The notes under the pieces were generated by a model, which saw nothing but the letters and a program-made list of their open reading frames with translations, did no database searches and was not told the origin of the DNA. From NCBI GenBank assembly GCA_959018215.1, contig CAUEKL010000134.1, forward strand, positions 1 to 6,703: 6,703 bases of DNA. Direction: 5' to 3'. A program made the position numbers and the translations under genes. The stretch's first letter is position 1. Every line of letters begins with the position of its first letter. This DNA is from an uncultured Gemmiger sp. (GTDB lineage Bacteria; Bacillota; Clostridia; Oscillospirales; Ruminococcaceae). Shown piece after piece: positions 1-6,032 of this stretch.

Positions 1-204
1 TCTCCGCCGGTTCCTGCGCCGCACCTTTTTCAGATAGTCCACCTCCCGGGCGGTGCGGCGCAGCAGGTCGTTGTCCGGCGGTTCCGGCGCCTGTGCCGGG
101 TGCTTCACAAAATACACCCCGCATACACCGGAGTCATTGGCACACAGCCGCAAAAGGCCCATCGGGGTGTTGTGATACAAAACGGCATTGTTGGATGGTT
201 CCAT
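1..204 (-). CDS. Probable O6-alkylguanine-DNA alkyltransferase (Ogt/MGMT type), N-terminal part, cut by window edge
   Basis: This gene reads leftward and leaves the window after 68 codons, so only the N-terminal domain is visible. The protein begins MEPSNNAVLYHNTPMGLLRL and continues with a GVCGVYFV segment and a helix LLRRTAREVDYLKKVRR. That order (a Y-x-T-P-x-G-x-L-x-L strand, a G-V-x-G-V-x-F strand, then a helix starting LL..T) is typical of the N-terminal ribonuclease-H-like domain of Ogt/MGMT proteins, which repair O6-alkylguanine by a one-way transfer to a cysteine. The catalytic PCHR motif would lie outside the window, so the call is not proven. ATG at 204 was chosen because AAGG stands 8 bases before it. 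In-frame ATGs at 240 and 243 overlap the -10 box of the promoter at 239-267. The gene is divergent from the PBP gene. Confidence 0.6.
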   Translation of the reverse strand, partial: MEPSNNAVLYHNTPMGLLRLCANDSGVCGVYFVKHPAQAPEPPDNDLLRRTAREVDYLKKVRRRNRRR

Positions 205-238
205 ATCCGCAGCCTTCTTTCTTTTCTGCTTTTTTCTC

Positions 239-267
239 ATCATACACGCTATGCGTTCAAAGGGCAA
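239..267 (-). promoter_or_regulatory. Sigma-A-type promoter for the alkyltransferase-like gene
   Basis: Read on the minus strand there is a -35 box TTGCCC (267-262), a 17-base spacer and a -10 box TATGAT (244-239). Transcription would start near 232, about 28 bases before the ATG at 204. The match and spacing are good. The position argues against the upstream in-frame ATGs as starts. Confidence 0.6.
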
Positions 268-296
268 GGGCATACCGTTTCCGCTTGCCGCATACC
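263..296. promoter_or_regulatory. Dyad and 20-bp-spaced direct repeat in the divergent intergenic region
   Basis: An inverted repeat GGCAAG (263-268) / CTTGCC (284-289) overlaps the -35 box of the leftward promoter. A direct repeat GCATACC lies at 270-276 and 290-296, exactly 20 bp apart, about two helical turns. Either could be an operator for the divergent genes. No convincing sigma-A promoter for the PBP gene is visible here. The first repeat contains CATACCGT, which resembles the -10 element of sporulation sigma factor E (CATACANT), but no matching -35 is clear. Confidence 0.25.
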
Positions 297-331
297 CCTT
301 TTGAAGAAACAAAGCAGGGGAGGGCAGCGCC

Positions 332-1765
332 ATGAAACAAAAGAAAAACGGCCGGCCGGACACCGTCTGGCGGCCCGTCACACCTGGTCTGGACCGTCAT
401 ATCCGGCGGCGGGTCCGGGTATTTGCGGGCTGCCTGGCGGTATTGTGTTTCGGCGGGCTGACGGCCCGGCTGTTCTGGCTGCAGCTGCTGGACCCGGACA
501 ATTACGCCGCCCGGGCCGCCGACCAGCAGCTGCGGGACACGGTGGTGCCCGCTGCCAGGGGAGAAATCTACTCAGCCGACGGCACGCTGCTGGCGGCCAG
601 TGAGACCTGCTGGACCATCCGGGCAGCGCCCCGGGAACTGGCCGATGAGCTGGTGGAACCGGCGGCAAAGGCCCTCAGCGAGATTCTCGATATTGATGAG
701 GCCGAAACACTGGAAAAATTCCGCCAACGCAGCTCCAACGACTGCCTGCTGCGCCGCCGGGTAGATCGGGAGACTGCCGACGCCGTCCGCCGTTGGTGTG
801 AAGAAAACGGCGCCGAGGGCATCCAGATCCGCCAGGACACCCGCCGTGTCTACCCTCAGGGAGACTTCATGGGCTGCCTGTTGGGGTTCACCGATGTGGA
901 CAACGCCGGGCTGTGGGGACTGGAACTGGAATACGACGAAGCCCTGACCGGGGAAAACGGCCGGGTCCTCACCGCCAAAAATGCCTGGGGCTATGATATG
1001 CCGGAGGAGTACAGCACCCTTATCCAGGCGGTGCCCGGCGACAGCCTGACCCTGACCATCGACGCCAACATCCAGCACATGCTGGAAGGGGCCCTATCTG
1101 CCGCCGTGGCCGAACACCATGTGGCGGCCCGGGGTGTGGGAATCGTCATGGATGTGCAGACCGGCGCCATCCTGGCCATGACCACCAAACCGGACTACGA
1201 CCCCAACGACCCCCGCACCATCGTGGACGAGGAAACCAGAAATGCGGTCAACGCTCTTTCGGGGGAGGAACGCAGCCAGGCCCTGCAGACCGCCCAGCAG
1301 GCCCAGTGGCGCAACAAAGCCATCAGCGATCTGTATGAGCCGGGCAGTGTGTTCAAACTCATCACCTGCGCGGCGGCGCTGGATACCGGAGCGGTCACCC
1401 CTTCCTCCCAGTTTGTCTGTGCGGGCAAGATCAAGGTGTCCGGCACCACCTTCCGGTGTGCCAACGGCCATATCCACGGGCTGGAGACCCTGGCCCAGGG
1501 GCTGGCGGCTTCCTGCAATCCCTGTTTCATCCAGGTGGGGGCCCGGCTGGGGAAAGAGGCTTTCTGCGATTACTTTGCTGCTTTCGGCCTGCGGGAAGCC
1601 ACCGGCATCGACCTGCCCGGGGAGATCAAGCGCAGCGAGTATTATACCGCCGACCGGATGGGTCCGGTGCACGATTTTGGACCATACCCGTTTTATCGGA
1701 TTCGGGCAGATAAACAAAAAGACCACCTGCCGCGCAGATGCGTGACAGGTGGCTTCACTTTTTAG
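332..1765 (+). CDS. Class B penicillin-binding protein (SpoVD/FtsI family), N-terminal part, interrupted by the integrated element
   Basis: This is a peptidoglycan transpeptidase that cross-links cell wall outside the membrane. Residues about 27-51 form one N-terminal membrane anchor. The dimerisation domain follows, with the family motif RGEIYSADGTLLA at 76-88. The transpeptidase domain starts near 265 and carries SxxK as S339-V-F-K342 (S339 is the acyl-ester nucleophile) and SxN as S394-C-N396. The KTG motif is missing from this piece. Native sequence ends at V446 (codon 1667-1669). The last 31 residues, from H447 to F477, are encoded by the element. The fragment is therefore a truncated PBP that should not complete the active site. 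The start has a strong GGGGAGG site about 10 bases upstream. The missing part is at 6066 onward. The MGPVELA join and single-anchor layout fit SpoVD or FtsI; sequence alone does not separate the sporulation enzyme from the division enzyme. Confidence 0.93.
   Translation: MKQKKNGRPDTVWRPVTPGLDRHIRRRVRVFAGCLAVLCFGGLTARLFWLQLLDPDNYAARAADQQLRDTVVPAARGEIYSADGTLLAASETCWTIRAAPRELADELVEPAAKALSEILDIDEAETLEKFRQRSSNDCLLRRRVDRETADAVRRWCEENGAEGIQIRQDTRRVYPQGDFMGCLLGFTDVDNAGLWGLELEYDEALTGENGRVLTAKNAWGYDMPEEYSTLIQAVPGDSLTLTIDANIQHMLEGALSAAVAEHHVAARGVGIVMDVQTGAILAMTTKPDYDPNDPRTIVDEETRNAVNALSGEERSQALQTAQQAQWRNKAISDLYEPGSVFKLITCAAALDTGAVTPSSQFVCAGKIKVSGTTFRCANGHIHGLETLAQGLAASCNPCFIQVGARLGKEAFCDYFAAFGLREATGIDLPGEIKRSEYYTADRMGPVHDFGPYPFYRIRADKQKDHLPRRCVTGGFTF
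1641..1690 (+). repeat. attL: left junction of the integrated element
   Basis: The core ACCGGATGGGTCCGGTG (1653-1669) matches ACCGGACGGGTCCGGTG at 6058-6074 in direct orientation with one mismatch. The last ten bases, GGGTCCGGTG, are identical. The core is an inverted repeat, ACCGGA(T)/GTCCGGT, around the central dinucleotide GG (1660-1661), the usual layout of a serine integrase crossover site. Left of the core is PBP coding sequence. Right of it is the element arm ending in GATTTTGGACC (1673-1683), which recurs inverted inside the right end. Confidence 0.88.
1716..1764. terminator. Bidirectional terminator inside the left end
   Basis: The stem CCACCTG (1723-1729) pairs with CAGGTGG (1746-1752), with an inner CGC/GCG pairing in the loop. 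There is an A-run at 1716-1720 and a T-run at 1759-1763. On the minus strand it closes the operon ending with the signal peptidase gene. On the plus strand it would end the truncated PBP transcript, whose stop codon is at 1763-1765. Confidence 0.7.
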
Positions 1766-1788
1766 AAGAGAGCTTGTTTTTATATGTC

Positions 1789-2367
1789 TTATTCCGGCAC
1801 GGGCAAAACGGAAGGGGAAATCTGCCCGGCTTGGGCCGCCTCCGCCCAGCGGGCTTTGACCAGTTGGTTCAAAAGAAAGATAATTAGCTGTTCCCCCAGC
1901 AGAATCAGCCCCCAGGGGCTTTTCAGAAACAGCAGTACCTTGCCCAGGTACGGAACCGAGAATATATACACACCCAGAATATCCTCTCGGGTGGTTTTAT
2001 AAAAATCCAGGTCGGTGGTGTTTTGGGGATGGGTGCGGTAGATGATCTGCCCCAGTTCCTCGTCCCATTCGGTGTGGGAAAAGCGGTGGGTCTGGATGAT
2101 CTGTTGGCCCAGCCGGTCCGCCTGGAAGGTGATGATCTGTTCAGGCTGCAGGTCCAGCGGGGCATCCGGCGCCACCTGCCGCACCAGAACCAGGGACATG
2201 GGCGGCACGTTGGGGGCCATGCTGTCGGTCAGAACGGTGTATAACCGGAAGGGCAGATACTTTTCGGTAACCTTGGGCCACAAAAGGCCCGTCAGCAGGC
2301 ACGCAGACGCCAGACTGAAAGCCAGCCAGAACAGTACCGCCCGGGTTGTGTTCCACACTTTGCGCAT
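1789..2367 (-). CDS. sipW: SipW-type (ER-type) signal peptidase I
   Basis: The 192-residue membrane serine protease would remove signal peptides from TasA-type secreted proteins at the outer face of the membrane. A hydrophobic N-terminal segment (about 10-30) is followed by the catalytic box VLTDSM, with S49 as nucleophile. IIQTHRF carries H94 where bacterial-type enzymes have lysine, the hallmark of the archaeal/ER subfamily (S26B) that includes SipW. A conserved acidic region follows (YRTHPQNTTDLDFY, D119 and D121), then the typical ILGVYIFSVPYLGKV box. A second membrane segment lies at about 153-170. Length is normal for SipW. An excellent AGGAGGG site stands 5 bases before the ATG. It lies downstream of its probable substrate gene, separated by a terminator hairpin, and no own promoter is evident, so it probably depends on read-through. 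Confidence 0.9.
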   Translation of the reverse strand: MRKVWNTTRAVLFWLAFSLASACLLTGLLWPKVTEKYLPFRLYTVLTDSMAPNVPPMSLVLVRQVAPDAPLDLQPEQIITFQADRLGQQIIQTHRFSHTEWDEELGQIIYRTHPQNTTDLDFYKTTREDILGVYIFSVPYLGKVLLFLKSPWGLILLGEQLIIFLLNQLVKARWAEAAQAGQISPSVLPVPE

Positions 2368-2380
2368 CGTTTGCCCTCCT

Positions 2381-2393
2381 TCCCACAGTGGGA
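2381..2393. promoter_or_regulatory. Perfect 13-bp palindrome just upstream of the sipW ribosome site
   Basis: TCCCACAGTGGGA is a perfect inverted repeat around one central base. On the sipW transcript its 3' arm ends directly before the AGGAGGG ribosome site. It could fold into a small hairpin that affects initiation, or be a protein site. No function is shown. Confidence 0.3.
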
Positions 2394-2401
2394 TACTTCT
2401 G

Positions 2402-2434
2402 AAAAAAGCCTTGTAGGTTGGCTACAAGGCTTTT
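2402..2434. terminator. Strong terminator between the TasA-like gene and sipW
   Basis: The stem AAAAGCCTTGTAG (2404-2416) pairs perfectly over 13 bp with CTACAAGGCTTTT (2422-2434) around a 5-base loop. On the minus strand it is followed by a run of T (complement of 2407-2402). It lies 20 bases after the stop of the TasA-like gene and before sipW, so it probably acts as a partial terminator that makes the substrate more abundant than the peptidase. Confidence 0.8.
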
Positions 2435-2454
2435 GCTATGCAAAGAAAAACTGA

Positions 2455-2985
2455 TCAGCTCAGGGTAGCGGTCATTTCCAGCTTCACTTCGGCAGCACCG
2501 TTGTGGGCGGCAATCTTCCGGGCACCTTCCTCGGTCAGGGTGACAGTCACGTCATACTTCTTCTGACCGGCGGAGACGTTGGTGTCCTCAAAGTTGATGT
2601 TGTCGCTCTTGGAGGACACGGTGCTGCTGCCGCCGGAATAGGTGGCATTGGCCTTTACGTCCAGGGTGTAGTCGGTGGTTTCGACCAGGCCGGCACCATG
2701 GTCGCCGGCCATATCGAAGGACAGGGTGATCTTTTGGCCCAGGTTGCTCTCGTTGGCCACATCCACGGTGGCGGTGGTGGTAACGCTGGGAGCCTCGCCC
2801 AGAGTACGGCTGTTGGCGTTGCCCTCTTCCAGGTTCATTTCTACCGTGATGGGGGCGCCGAAGTTCAGGGTGGCACCACTGCCGGTGTTGTTGGCGCTCA
2901 GGGTATCGTAGGCAGCGAAGGTGCCGACGGAGGTGGTGATCACCGCAGCAGCGGTGACCAGAGAGAGCAGAGTCGTCTTTTTCAT
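2455..2985 (-). CDS. TasA/camelysin-like secreted protein with SipW-dependent signal peptide
   Basis: The 176-residue protein starts MKKTTLLSLVTAAAVITTSV and continues GTFAAYDTLSANNTGSG. This matches the SipW-dependent pattern (short basic N-terminus, hydrophobic core, then G-T-x-A near the cleavage point). Cleavage is likely around A24/A25. The mature part is rich in Thr, Ser, Asn and acidic residues, with alternating strand-like stretches (SVTTTATVDVAN, KITLSFDM, KYDVTVTLT, VKLEMTATLS), which fits a secreted beta-sandwich like TasA or CalY. No HExxH motif is seen, so the peptidase family M73 label sometimes used for relatives should not be read as activity here. It is shorter than Bacillus TasA. 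A GGAG site lies 11 bases before the ATG, and a strong promoter is at 3079-3108. SipW downstream is the expected processing enzyme. Fibre formation is possible but unproven. Confidence 0.82.
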   Translation of the reverse strand: MKKTTLLSLVTAAAVITTSVGTFAAYDTLSANNTGSGATLNFGAPITVEMNLEEGNANSRTLGEAPSVTTTATVDVANESNLGQKITLSFDMAGDHGAGLVETTDYTLDVKANATYSGGSSTVSSKSDNINFEDTNVSAGQKKYDVTVTLTEEGARKIAAHNGAAEVKLEMTATLS

Positions 2986-3078
2986 TGTGATGGATTCTCC
3001 TTACTGATAGTTTGTTGTTGAGGGGAAGGCATCGCACTTTACGGCGTCATGCACATCCGCTTCTTTGGTCCGGGGGAT

Positions 3079-3108
3079 ATCATAGCACACCGACCCAAAA
3101 AGTAACAA
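3079..3108 (-). promoter_or_regulatory. Extended -10 promoter for the TasA-like gene
   Basis: On the minus strand there is a -35 box TTGTTA (3108-3103), an 18-base spacer ending in TGC, and a -10 box TATGAT (3084-3079). The start of transcription would be near 3072, giving a leader of about 85 bases. The 11-base string TGTGCTATGAT is also present in the LysR promoter. Confidence 0.7.
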
Positions 3109-3121
3109 ATACCAGTTGCGA

Positions 3122-3148
3122 TATGGGAAACCATAACACAATTGTTAT
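3122..3148. promoter_or_regulatory. Two overlapping dyads upstream of the TasA-like promoter (candidate LysR site)
   Basis: ATAACA-CAAT-TGTTAT lies at 3133-3148 and TATGG-GAAA-CCATA at 3122-3135. The first is centred near -69 from the predicted start of the TasA-like transcript, close to where LysR-type activators usually bind (about -65). It has T-N12-A rather than the classic T-N11-A, so the match is imperfect. It also overlaps the LysR stop codon and could simply be an RNA hairpin. Confidence 0.3.
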
Positions 3149-4074
3149 ACCAAGGGAAGTCCCTGGTCCGTAAGAAAATCCGTCAGGAACAGCTGGGCAC
3201 AGCGGGAAAGCGTCTGCCGTTCCCGTCGTACCAGCACCAGATTCTGGCGGGAGGGGGCATCGGTCAGCGGCAGACTGACAATGCCGGAACAGGCCAGTTC
3301 CTGGGCCTGCCAGATATTGCCCACCATGTAGACGGGGGTATGCCGGAGCATGCGCAGCATGGTGTGGCAGCTGTTGACCACGATGGCGCGTCGGGACAGG
3401 TTGGCGGGGCGGGTTTCCTCATCCTGGACGGGCTGGTCCAGATGACTGAAAAAGTCACCGGGCGTCTGCAGCCTGGGATACTCCAAAAGCTGCTTGCGGC
3501 TGATTTGGGACGCCTGTGCCAGGGGATGGGAATTGGAAACATGGATGCAGGCTGTCCGGGGCTTGTCCAGCAGGGTCAGCTCCAGACCCCGGACCTGGGT
3601 CATACGGGTGAACGCAGGCAGTTGGTAGTCGTTGACCACCGCCAGGCCCAGCTCGGAGCGGCCTGCCGCCATCTGTTCAATCAGGGGTTCCAGCGTGGTT
3701 TCATAAAAGCAGATCTCGGCGTCCGGAGTGTCCATCTGGTTGTAAACATGCTCCAGCAGGCTGTCTTTCAACACCAGCAAAGCCACCGATACATGCAGGC
3801 GGCTTACCAGCTGTTCCTCACCGCCGTGGTACAGACGCTCCAGCATCTGGAACTTGTCCAGGATGGAACGGGCATAATAGTACAGCTGCTGCCCTGTGGC
3901 CGTGGGCACGACCCCCCGGGCGGTGCGTTCCAGCAGCTGACAGTCCATCTGCTTTTCCATGGCGTTGATGGTCCTGCTCAGGCTGGGCTGTGCCACCAGC
4001 AGCTTCTGCGCTGCGGCACTGATGCTGCCGCAGTCCACCACCGCTACAAAGTATTCCAGGTTTCTGCGCTGCAT
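3145..4074 (-). CDS. LysR-type transcriptional regulator
   Basis: The 309-residue protein is of normal length for the family. Residues 1-60 form the winged helix-turn-helix: NLEYFVAVVDCGSISAAAQK, then LLVAQPSLSRTINAMEKQ and LLERTARGVVPTATG, almost the full LysR consensus. A linker helix follows (about 62-85). Residues about 90-309 form the periplasmic-binding-protein-like effector domain; the ligand cannot be named. The frame stays open upstream to 4398, but homology starts at MQRRNLEYF, and an AAGGAAG site lies just before 4074. It is divergent from the 47-residue ORF and recombinase genes and directly upstream of the TasA-like gene on the same strand. LysR proteins often control divergent or adjacent genes, so both are candidate targets (inference). 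Its own promoter (4135-4164) overlaps a T-N11-A dyad that fits autoregulation. Confidence 0.93.
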   Translation of the reverse strand: MQRRNLEYFVAVVDCGSISAAAQKLLVAQPSLSRTINAMEKQMDCQLLERTARGVVPTATGQQLYYYARSILDKFQMLERLYHGGEEQLVSRLHVSVALLVLKDSLLEHVYNQMDTPDAEICFYETTLEPLIEQMAAGRSELGLAVVNDYQLPAFTRMTQVRGLELTLLDKPRTACIHVSNSHPLAQASQISRKQLLEYPRLQTPGDFFSHLDQPVQDEETRPANLSRRAIVVNSCHTMLRMLRHTPVYMVGNIWQAQELACSGIVSLPLTDAPSRQNLVLVRRERQTLSRCAQLFLTDFLTDQGLPLV

Positions 4075-4134
4075 AGCTTTCTTCCTTTCCCGCCGCCCGG
4101 TGTATGGCCGGCATATTCGTCTCTGGTTGGTCCC

Positions 4135-4164
4135 ATCATAGCACAAATTCTGCATCTGCCTCAA
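4135..4164 (-). promoter_or_regulatory. Extended -10 promoter for the LysR gene
   Basis: On the minus strand there is a -35 box TTGAGG (4164-4159), an 18-base spacer ending in TGC, and a -10 box TATGAT (4140-4135). Transcription would start near 4128, about 54 bases before the ATG. The spacer length and extended -10 match those of the TasA-like promoter. Confidence 0.6.
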
Positions 4165-4170
4165 GGGCAG
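4156..4170. promoter_or_regulatory. T-N11-A dyad: candidate LysR-type binding site
   Basis: CTGCC-TCAAG-GGCAG is a 5-bp inverted repeat containing T (4157), eleven bases, then A (4169), the layout of a LysR-type box. It covers the -35 box of the LysR promoter, which fits autorepression. It also lies upstream of the divergent recombinase operon. Binding is inferred only. Confidence 0.4.
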
Positions 4171-4233
4171 GCGTGTGCAGAAAAATTTTACCAGGCGGCA
4201 AAGTGCGGCTCCCTTCCGGCAAACAAGCGCCGC

Positions 4234-4256
4234 ATCCGCTTCTGCGGATATATAAA
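4234..4256 (+). promoter_or_regulatory. Putative -10 region and overlapping hairpin for the recombinase operon
   Basis: TATATAAA (4249-4256) is a plausible -10 region in otherwise GC-rich DNA. The inverted repeat ATCCGC-TTCT-GCGGAT (4234-4249) lies against it. No good -35 is found 16-18 bases upstream, so expression may be weak or need an activator. The leader to the ATG at 4315 would be about 50 bases. Confidence 0.4.
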
Positions 4257-4314
4257 AAGGCCACCGCATAGGATTGGCTAAACCCTGTTTCACGGCGAAA
4301 AGGAGATGCGCACA

Positions 4315-4458
4315 ATGTCCATTCCTTCGGTGACCCTGCGATTTTCCACCCGGGAAAACGCACCCACGCTGCGGTCCTGCCTGGAGCAGCTTATCCAAAA
4401 TCTGAACCTGGAACCGGAGGAGGACCCGCAGGATGAAGCAGCAACCCCGTTGGGATAA
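4315..4458 (+). CDS. Small 47-residue ORF overlapping the recombinase start; possible TnpW-like protein or directionality factor
   Basis: The ORF begins MSIPSVTLRFSTRENAPTLR, has a C-terminal half that is helical and then acidic (LEPEEDPQDEAA), and ends at TAA 4456-4458. A strong AAAAGGAG site lies 10 bases upstream. It overlaps the recombinase gene by 26 bp in another frame, and the recombinase ribosome site lies within it, which suggests translational coupling. The pattern V-x-L-x-F-S, then T-L, then LIQNL faintly recalls small TnpW-type proteins encoded beside clostridial recombinases; I hold this loosely. A small protein made with a serine integrase is also a candidate recombination directionality factor. 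No DNA-binding motif is recognised. The ribosome site and coupling are seen; the function is inferred. Confidence 0.55.
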   Translation: MSIPSVTLRFSTRENAPTLRSCLEQLIQNLNLEPEEDPQDEAATPLG

Positions 4459-5989
4459 GACGGCCGAACCGACGCAGGCAGCCCTTTATCTGCGGCTGTC
4501 CTCGGCGGACGGCCCGGCGGCGGAATCGGATTCCATCCAGAATCAGAGAGCCTACCTGCATAATTGGGCACGGGAAAACGGGTTTGTCATCACCCGGGAG
4601 TTTGTGGATGACGGACATACCGGAACAGACTTTGACCGGCCCGGTTTTCAGGAACTCAACGCCTGCCTGATGGACGGCAGCGTGCGGTGCGTGATCGTCA
4701 AGGACCTGTCCCGCCTGGGCCGCAACTACGCCGAGACCGGCCGCTATCTGGAACAGATTTTTCCCCGGTTGGAGGTCCGCTTTGTGGCGGTGAATGACCA
4801 GTATGATTCGGCCCGCAATACGGATGTGGTCCAGCAGATGGCCGTGTTCAAAAATGTGTTCAATGATTTCTATGCCGCCGACGCCAGCGCCAAGGTGCGC
4901 ACCTCTCTGGGCATCCTTAAACGGCAGGGCAAGTTTTTGGGGCGGCAGGCACCGTATGGGTACCGCATCGACCCTGCCGACAAATACCATCTGCTGCCCG
5001 ATGAGCAGACCGGTTTGGTGGTGCAGCGCATCTTTTCGCTGTTTCTGGGCGGCGCCGGCAGGTCCGCCATTGCCGCCCGGCTGAACCGGGAACAGATCCC
5101 GTCCCCGGCCATGCAAAAAGGCATGACTGACAAAAGGCGGACCTTCACCGGCCTGTGGAACGCCGAAACCATCCGGCGTATTTTGTCCCATCCCGTTTAT
5201 CAGGGAGATATGGCCCAGCAGTTCACCAGGACTGTCAACTATAAGGTACATAAGCGCCGCCGGGTGAAACCGGAAGACTGGGTTGTGGTACCGGGCACCC
5301 ACGAGCCTCTTGTCAGCCGGGAAACCTTTGCCCGGGCACAGCAGATGCTCTGCGTACGTACCTATGAAACCACCGGGTCCGGGCATCTGCTCACCGGCAT
5401 TGCCTTCTGTGCTGACTGCGGCAGCCCGATGTATGCCAAAAAGCGAGGAAAATACTGGTATCTGACTTGTTACGGATACAGCCGTGACCCCGGGGCGCAC
5501 CGGTGCAGCTCCCACAGCATCCGGGAGGATGTTGTGCTGCAGGCAGTGCTGGATGCCCTGCGGGGCCTGGCCAAAGGCTTGGTTGACCCCGGGACTGCGG
5601 CCGAGCGGCTTGTGGCAGCCCGTCCGCACGGTCTGAATCGGAACCGTCTGCGCCGAAGCCTGGAACAGCAGCTGGAAAAAGTTGACCGCACCCGACTGTG
5701 CGCTTACCGGGATAAGGCCGACGGAATCTTGCGGGAGACGGAATTTACTCATATCTTCCAGGCGCTGCGCCGGGAGGAAGAAGAGTGCCGCCGTCAGCTT
5801 GCCCGGCTGCAGCAGGAGGAAGAAGAGGGAACAGACCGCGTCCGTGCCGAGGAAAAGATCCGGGCCTTTTTGCAGTTTCGGACCCTGGATAAACCCCAGC
5901 TGCAAGCGCTGGTGCGCCGGGTGGAGGTGAACGCGCAAAAGGAAATCGCCATCGAATTTGCCTTTGCCGATCCCCATAAGACCGGTTGA
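4433..5989 (+). CDS. Large serine recombinase (site-specific integrase/excisionase)
   Basis: The 518-residue enzyme would cut and rejoin the att sites through a phosphoserine bond. The N-terminal resolvase domain (about 15-150) has Y19-x-R21-x-S23, with S23 as the likely nucleophile, then SIQNQR (35-40), DDGHTGTDFDRPGF (59-72) and KDLSRLGRNY (90-99) with the conserved active-site arginines. The recombinase domain (about 155-290) has PYGYR (174-178) and AIAARLNREQIPSP. A zinc ribbon follows with C326-x2-C329 and C346...C358. A Glu/Arg/Gln-rich coiled coil covers about 405-470. In large serine integrases the coiled coil controls integration versus excision. GGAGGAGG lies 9 bases upstream of the ATG. 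It is the only recombinase in the element and sits 75 bp from the right core, as is usual for integrases that act on their own ends. Confidence 0.95.
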   Translation: MKQQPRWDKTAEPTQAALYLRLSSADGPAAESDSIQNQRAYLHNWARENGFVITREFVDDGHTGTDFDRPGFQELNACLMDGSVRCVIVKDLSRLGRNYAETGRYLEQIFPRLEVRFVAVNDQYDSARNTDVVQQMAVFKNVFNDFYAADASAKVRTSLGILKRQGKFLGRQAPYGYRIDPADKYHLLPDEQTGLVVQRIFSLFLGGAGRSAIAARLNREQIPSPAMQKGMTDKRRTFTGLWNAETIRRILSHPVYQGDMAQQFTRTVNYKVHKRRRVKPEDWVVVPGTHEPLVSRETFARAQQMLCVRTYETTGSGHLLTGIAFCADCGSPMYAKKRGKYWYLTCYGYSRDPGAHRCSSHSIREDVVLQAVLDALRGLAKGLVDPGTAAERLVAARPHGLNRNRLRRSLEQQLEKVDRTRLCAYRDKADGILRETEFTHIFQALRREEEECRRQLARLQQEEEEGTDRVRAEEKIRAFLQFRTLDKPQLQALVRRVEVNAQKEIAIEFAFADPHKTG

Positions 5990-6030
5990 AGCCGGCTGTC
6001 TGACCGGGCCGGAGTCAACCGGTCGTTTTT
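5980..6030 (+). terminator. Terminator after the recombinase gene, just inside the right end
   Basis: The stem GACCGGTTGA (5980-5989, containing the stop codon) pairs perfectly with TCAACCGGTC (6015-6024). The loop holds a second pairing, CCGGC (5992-5996) with GCCGG. A T-run at 6026-6030 follows. It should stop recombinase transcription before it enters the right half of the PBP gene. Confidence 0.8.
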
Positions 6031-6032
6031 GT

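Noticed and set aside
4104..4270. 55-residue plus-strand ORF in the LysR-recombinase intergenic region
   Set aside because: It has no ribosome site, no recognisable features, and covers the promoters and dyads of the region.
3142..4281. 379-residue open frame on the plus strand opposite the LysR gene
   Set aside because: It is low-complexity Gln/His/Gly-rich sequence mirroring the LysR codons, with no ribosome site or recognisable domain.
4075..4398. N-terminal extension of the LysR frame up to 4398
   Set aside because: The extension has no LysR homology, crosses the LysR promoter, and overlaps the recombinase leader and small ORF. The ribosome site and homology both support 4074.
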